From assembly GCA_026419635.1 (NCBI GenBank), contig JANZZB010000063.1, forward strand, positions 1-8,178: a DNA stretch of 8,178 nt, in the 5' to 3' direction. This DNA comes from Clostridiales bacterium (GTDB lineage Bacteria > Bacillota > Clostridia > Oscillospirales > Butyricicoccaceae). Shown here piece by piece: positions 5,277 through 8,178 of the stretch (positions are counted from its first letter, which is position 1; every line of letters begins with the position of its first letter). The position numbers and the translations under genes were made by a program. Below the pieces are notes generated by a model. That model did no database searches. It saw only the letters and a program-made list of their open reading frames with translations, and had not been told where the DNA came from.

Positions 5277-5983
5277 GTCTTCTTGAAGTAAAAGGAGTAA
5301 AATCGGGATACGGAAAAGTAAGCGTGCTTTTCGGGATAGACTTATATGTTGAAAAAGGCGAAATGATTTCGATTCTGGGCTCAAACGGTGCGGGTAAAAC
5401 AACACTCATGCGTACTATTTCGGGTGTAACGCCGGCGGCAGAGGGTGAAATCCGGTTCAACGGTGATAGTATTCGCAATTTGCGGCCCGACCAGATTACG
5501 GAAAAGGGCATCAACTATGTCCCGCAGGAAAAAAATGTTTTTCCGGACCTTACGGTACAGGAAAATCTAGACATGGGCGCGTTTCTTGTAGATGACCCGA
5601 AAGACCGCATTGATAAAGTATATGAACAATTTCCGATTTTGAAAGAACGCAGCAAACAGTACGCGGGTACGTTAAGCGGCGGCGAGCGTCAAATGCTTGC
5701 CGTAGGATGCGCACTTCTTACCAATCCGGAGCTTTTAATTCTAGACGAACCCAGCGGAGGACTTTCGCCGCAGGCAACCCAAGCACTTGTTGATAAAATT
5801 GTATCCATTAATGAAGGAGGGACCTCCATTATTTGGGTCGTTGAAGAAAATCCGAGACAGGTTCTTCAGCATACAAAAAGGGTCTATATGATGGCCAACG
5901 GGCAAATCGTTAAAACGGGTTATGCACAAGAGTTTCTGGATGATCCGGATTTTGACAGACTGTTTTTAGGGCAAAGCGTATAG
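5273..5983 (+). CDS. livF: Branched-chain amino acid type ABC transporter ATPase LivF
   Basis: 236 residues, normal for LivF. It has Walker A GSNGAGKT (36-43), Q-loop Q85 in NYVPQEKNVF, a canonical signature LSGGE (134-138) and Walker B LLILDEPS (154-161) followed by GGLSP. The switch-histidine position falls in VVEENPRQ (189-196), so there is no histidine; LivF proteins normally have EQN here, and this one has EEN. Together with LivG, which keeps its histidine but has a looser signature, this is an asymmetric ATPase pair. The start overlaps the livG stop (ATGA) and a G6 ribosome binding site precedes it. No terminator follows before livK. Confidence 0.95.
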   Translation: MSLLEVKGVKSGYGKVSVLFGIDLYVEKGEMISILGSNGAGKTTLMRTISGVTPAAEGEIRFNGDSIRNLRPDQITEKGINYVPQEKNVFPDLTVQENLDMGAFLVDDPKDRIDKVYEQFPILKERSKQYAGTLSGGERQMLAVGCALLTNPELLILDEPSGGLSPQATQALVDKIVSINEGGTSIIWVVEENPRQVLQHTKRVYMMANGQIVKTGYAQEFLDDPDFDRLFLGQSV

Positions 5984-6097
5984 AATTTGTTAGGTATTTT
6001 TTATGTCTGTAAAAGAAATCTCTAGATCAAAAAAGAAGATTGTTTATGTATTTTAATCCAAGGAATTGGATTGATTATTAAGAGGAGGTAAAGTAAG
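5984..6097 (+). promoter_or_regulatory. livF-livK spacer with hairpin and strong ribosome binding site
   Basis: The 114-base AT-rich gap is the longest in the operon. It holds a perfect hairpin AATCCAA-GGAA-TTGGATT (6055-6072) just before AGGAGG (6083-6088). The hairpin has no T tract, so it is not a terminator. It could stabilise the livK message, since binding proteins are usually needed in excess of the membrane subunits. No convincing promoter was found. Confidence 0.4.
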
Positions 6098-7435
6098 GTG
6101 CAAGGATCAAAATGGAGAAAACTAGCAAGCAAATGCGTAATCCTGCTGATTATTGTAATGCTTTTAGTACCAGCAGGTTGTGCAAACAAAAAACCAGCGG
6201 AGACAGCTACAGCAAATACCTCTACTACCACGGCAGATACCTCGGCGTCATCCAACACAGATAAAATATCGGCCGCTCAGTTAGCAAATCCGGAAGTTCG
6301 AATCGGTATACTTGTACCGTATACCGGCGAGCTGGGTGCAAACGGAAACTATTGGTTTACCGGAGCAAAAGTGGCCGCTGAAGAAATCAATGCGGCCGGC
6401 GGTGTCCTTGGAAAACAGATTAAACTGTTTACGGAAGACGACCAGTCCAATGTTGAGCAGGCCATCAGAGGGGCTCAAAAGCTGATCAAGGTAAACAACT
6501 GCATTGCTCTGCACGGCATGGAATCCAGCGCCCAGATCGCTACCTATCCACTTTGTAAAGAAAGCCAGGTATTCAACTCAAATCCGGGCGGCGGCTCGAC
6601 AAGAATTGATAATCTCGCCACGGATTATCTTTTCCGCACCTGCCCGTCCGACAACTTTGACGGAGTTGCAACAGGAAAAATGCTGATAGACGGAGGCTAC
6701 AAAACACTGGCTATCCTGTACGAGAATGACGAAAGCCGTTTGAGCATCAGCGAAACAGTTGCCAAGGAATTCGAAAGACAAGGCGGAAAAGTAATTACAA
6801 AAGTTGCTTACGCTCCGAACCAGAATAGTTATGTGTCCGAACTGAAAAAAGTATTTGCAACCAAGCCGGATGTATTTTATCTTGCAGGGGGTCAGGAATC
6901 CGCTCCTACGATTATTAAAGAGTGGAGAGAACGAGACTACGGTTCGCAATTGTTTATCTGCCCCGAGCTTTGCGTCCCCGATGTTATTAAAAACATTGGA
7001 GGGAAAATGCTGGAAGGCGTTTTGTCAGAAATCCCCGTTGCTGACAACTCAACCCCACAAGCAAAAAGATTTGCGGAAATCTGGCAGAAAGTTATGGGCG
7101 TACCTTCTTCCGGTGTGTTTGAAGCAAACTCTTACGACGGAATCGTCATTATAGCTCTTGCCATGGAAATTGCCGGGGAAGCAACCGGAAAAGCTATTTC
7201 GGATCACTACAAAGACACCTCTGATCCAAACGGAGTAAAAGTTTACACGTTTGCTGAAGGCGTGGCAGAGATCAAGAAAGGCAACAAAATTAACTATGAG
7301 GGTGCTTCCGGATCCTGCGATTTTAATAAATACGGGAATGTCAGAGGGGCTTATACGGAGTTCCAGGTAAAGAACGGAAAATGGGAGCAAATTAAATTCT
7401 ATCCGGAATCCGTTTTTGCACATGTACCATTTTGA
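6098..7435 (+). CDS. livK: Branched-chain amino acid type ABC transporter substrate-binding lipoprotein LivK
   Basis: 445 residues from GTG 6098, with AGGAGG 9 bases upstream. A basic N-terminus and hydrophobic core (13-26) lead to VPAGC with Cys28 as probable lipid anchor; Pro at the -3 position is unusual for a lipobox. Residues about 32-58 are a Thr/Ala/Ser-rich linker that holds the binding domain off the membrane. The type I periplasmic-binding fold (Peripla_BP_6) begins at VRIGILVPYTGELGANG and continues with AAEEINAAGGVLGKQI, NPGGGSTRIDN, and the second lobe at KTLAILYEND. It ends near residue 445 with no extra domain. It delivers solute to LivHM. Being last in the operon after a spacer may allow separate dosage. 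Ligand identity (branched-chain or other amino acid) cannot be decided from sequence alone. Confidence 0.92.
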   Translation: MQGSKWRKLASKCVILLIIVMLLVPAGCANKKPAETATANTSTTTADTSASSNTDKISAAQLANPEVRIGILVPYTGELGANGNYWFTGAKVAAEEINAAGGVLGKQIKLFTEDDQSNVEQAIRGAQKLIKVNNCIALHGMESSAQIATYPLCKESQVFNSNPGGGSTRIDNLATDYLFRTCPSDNFDGVATGKMLIDGGYKTLAILYENDESRLSISETVAKEFERQGGKVITKVAYAPNQNSYVSELKKVFATKPDVFYLAGGQESAPTIIKEWRERDYGSQLFICPELCVPDVIKNIGGKMLEGVLSEIPVADNSTPQAKRFAEIWQKVMGVPSSGVFEANSYDGIVIIALAMEIAGEATGKAISDHYKDTSDPNGVKVYTFAEGVAEIKKGNKINYEGASGSCDFNKYGNVRGAYTEFQVKNGKWEQIKFYPESVFAHVPF

Positions 7436-7461
7436 TAAATTAAAATTCTCTAATAAATCCG

Positions 7462-7498
7462 TGGCCCCGGGGATGTTACACTTTCACCCCCGGGGCCA
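7462..7498. terminator. GC-rich hairpin between livK and the convergent araC-type gene
   Basis: A perfect 11-bp stem, TGGCCCCGGGG (7462-7472) with CCCCGGGGCCA (7488-7498), closes a 15-base loop. It sits 27 bases past the livK stop and 78 bases past the end of the convergent gene, the place where a shared terminator belongs. Neither side has a T tract, so it is not a textbook intrinsic terminator. It may instead mark a 3' end protected from exonucleases. The rest of the gap (7499-7575) has only a weak pairing, GCGA/TCGC (7528-7531 with 7539-7542). Confidence 0.5.
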
Positions 7499-7575
7499 AC
7501 CCCTTCTGTAATGTCCACTGGATAAATGCGATTTTCTAGTCGCTTGCAGGCATTATTATAAACAAATAAAATAAA

Positions 7576-8178
7576 CTATTTCTTTGATTCCGCGAGGTAC
7601 TTTAAATAAAAAGACGGAGAACAACCAACATCTTCTTTAAACGCCCGGGAGAAAGTGGAATAATCGTTAAAGCCAACATCAAGACTTACTTCGGTAGCGG
7701 GAATATTTTGCAATAGCAGAGTTTTTGCCTTGGTTATTCTTTTTTTAGAAATATAGCTGTTGATTGTAGTGCCTGTACATTTGTTAAAAAGTTTGCACAA
7801 ATAGCTCTTGTTCATATGTACCTCAGATGCAATCATATCGAGGCATAAATCTTCCGTTATATTTTCATTAATAAAATGAATAATAGGTAGAATATTGGTG
7901 ACACATTCACCTGAAACATGTTCACTATTAGGTGCGTTGTTTTTAAAAAAACCCGAAACATAAATTAATATTTCTATAACACAGAGCCGTTTGAGCATTT
8001 CTTCGCCGTAAATTCCTTTGATTTCTTCATATCTTTTAAATTTCGAATGCAAAATCTTGAACTGTTCATTCGATAGATTTATTTTATGGATTGTATTTCC
8101 GGATTGAAGTCGAAAATTCGGGAGCAAGTTTATGTTATATGTACAGTATTGCATGGCAAATTCGGGTAAAACCTGCAA
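7576..8178 (-). CDS. AraC-family transcriptional regulator, N-terminus beyond the window
   Basis: 200 residues are visible; the frame is open to the window edge, so the first codon shown is internal. Residues about 30-75 look like the end of an AraC sensor region (HKINLSNEQFKILHSKF, then a Glu-rich helix). The C-terminal 100 residues are the double helix-turn-helix DNA-binding domain. The first HTH is around LDMIASEVHMNKSYLCKLF (113-131) and the second ATEVSLDVGFNDYSTFSRAF (161-180), followed by GCSPSFYLKYL. The conserved GF-N-D-x-S-x-F-x-R-x-F pattern is intact. It is convergent with livK, so it need not regulate the transporter; the regulated promoter is probably its own or one beyond the window. 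Effector unknown. Confidence 0.9.
   Translation of the reverse strand: MQVLPEFAMQYCTYNINLLPNFRLQSGNTIHKINLSNEQFKILHSKFKRYEEIKGIYGEEMLKRLCVIEILIYVSGFFKNNAPNSEHVSGECVTNILPIIHFINENITEDLCLDMIASEVHMNKSYLCKLFNKCTGTTINSYISKKRITKAKTLLLQNIPATEVSLDVGFNDYSTFSRAFKEDVGCSPSFYLKYLAESKK

Noticed and set aside
2640..7435. The transporter operon as a novel system.
   Set aside because: Gene order, lengths and motifs are those of a standard livHMGFK-type importer; only the substrate is uncertain.

Overview
The window looks like chromosomal DNA from a low-to-moderate GC Firmicute, probably a clostridium. The evidence is the strong AGGAGG-type ribosome binding sites, TTG and GTG starts, AT-rich spacers, sigma-A-type promoters, and proteins of clostridial character. 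I cannot name the genus. Genes run off both ends, so this may be a whole draft contig.

Layout. Positions 1-994 (minus strand) hold an Rrf2-family regulator followed by the start of an O-acetylhomoserine sulfhydrylase gene. Both have recognisable promoters that share a 14-bp motif, which suggests one regulator controls both. The sulfhydrylase reading frame changes identity after about residue 97: the last 33 visible codons read like a CDP-alcohol phosphatidyltransferase. This may be a chimeric contig end or a real rearrangement. Positions 1040-1282 form a 243-bp non-coding element with terminal inverted repeats and several internal hairpins, resembling a MITE. Positions 1314-2132 (minus) carry a stand-alone slipin (stomatin/SPFH protein) behind an exact match to the sigma-W-type promoter TGAAAC-N16-CGTA. 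Positions 2133-2639 are a long AT-rich divergent gap with a strong bidirectional terminator that no neighbouring coding gene explains.

Positions 2640-7435 (plus) are a complete branched-chain amino acid type (HAAT family) ABC importer in the order livH-livM-livG-livF-livK. It has two permeases, two ATPases and one lipoprotein substrate-binding protein. ATGA overlaps join livH/livM and livG/livF, and short gaps separate the others. A GC-rich hairpin lies between livK and a convergent AraC-family regulator whose start is beyond the window.

How they work together. LivK would capture an amino acid or similar small solute outside the membrane, LivHM would translocate it, and LivGF would supply ATP hydrolysis. 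The Rrf2/sulfhydrylase pair is a sulfur-assimilation unit. The slipin appears to be an independent envelope-stress gene. I found no clearly new multi-gene system. The points most worth checking are the sulfhydrylase/phosphatidyltransferase junction, the shared Rrf2 operator, the sigma-W-like promoter, the MITE-like element and the orphan terminator.
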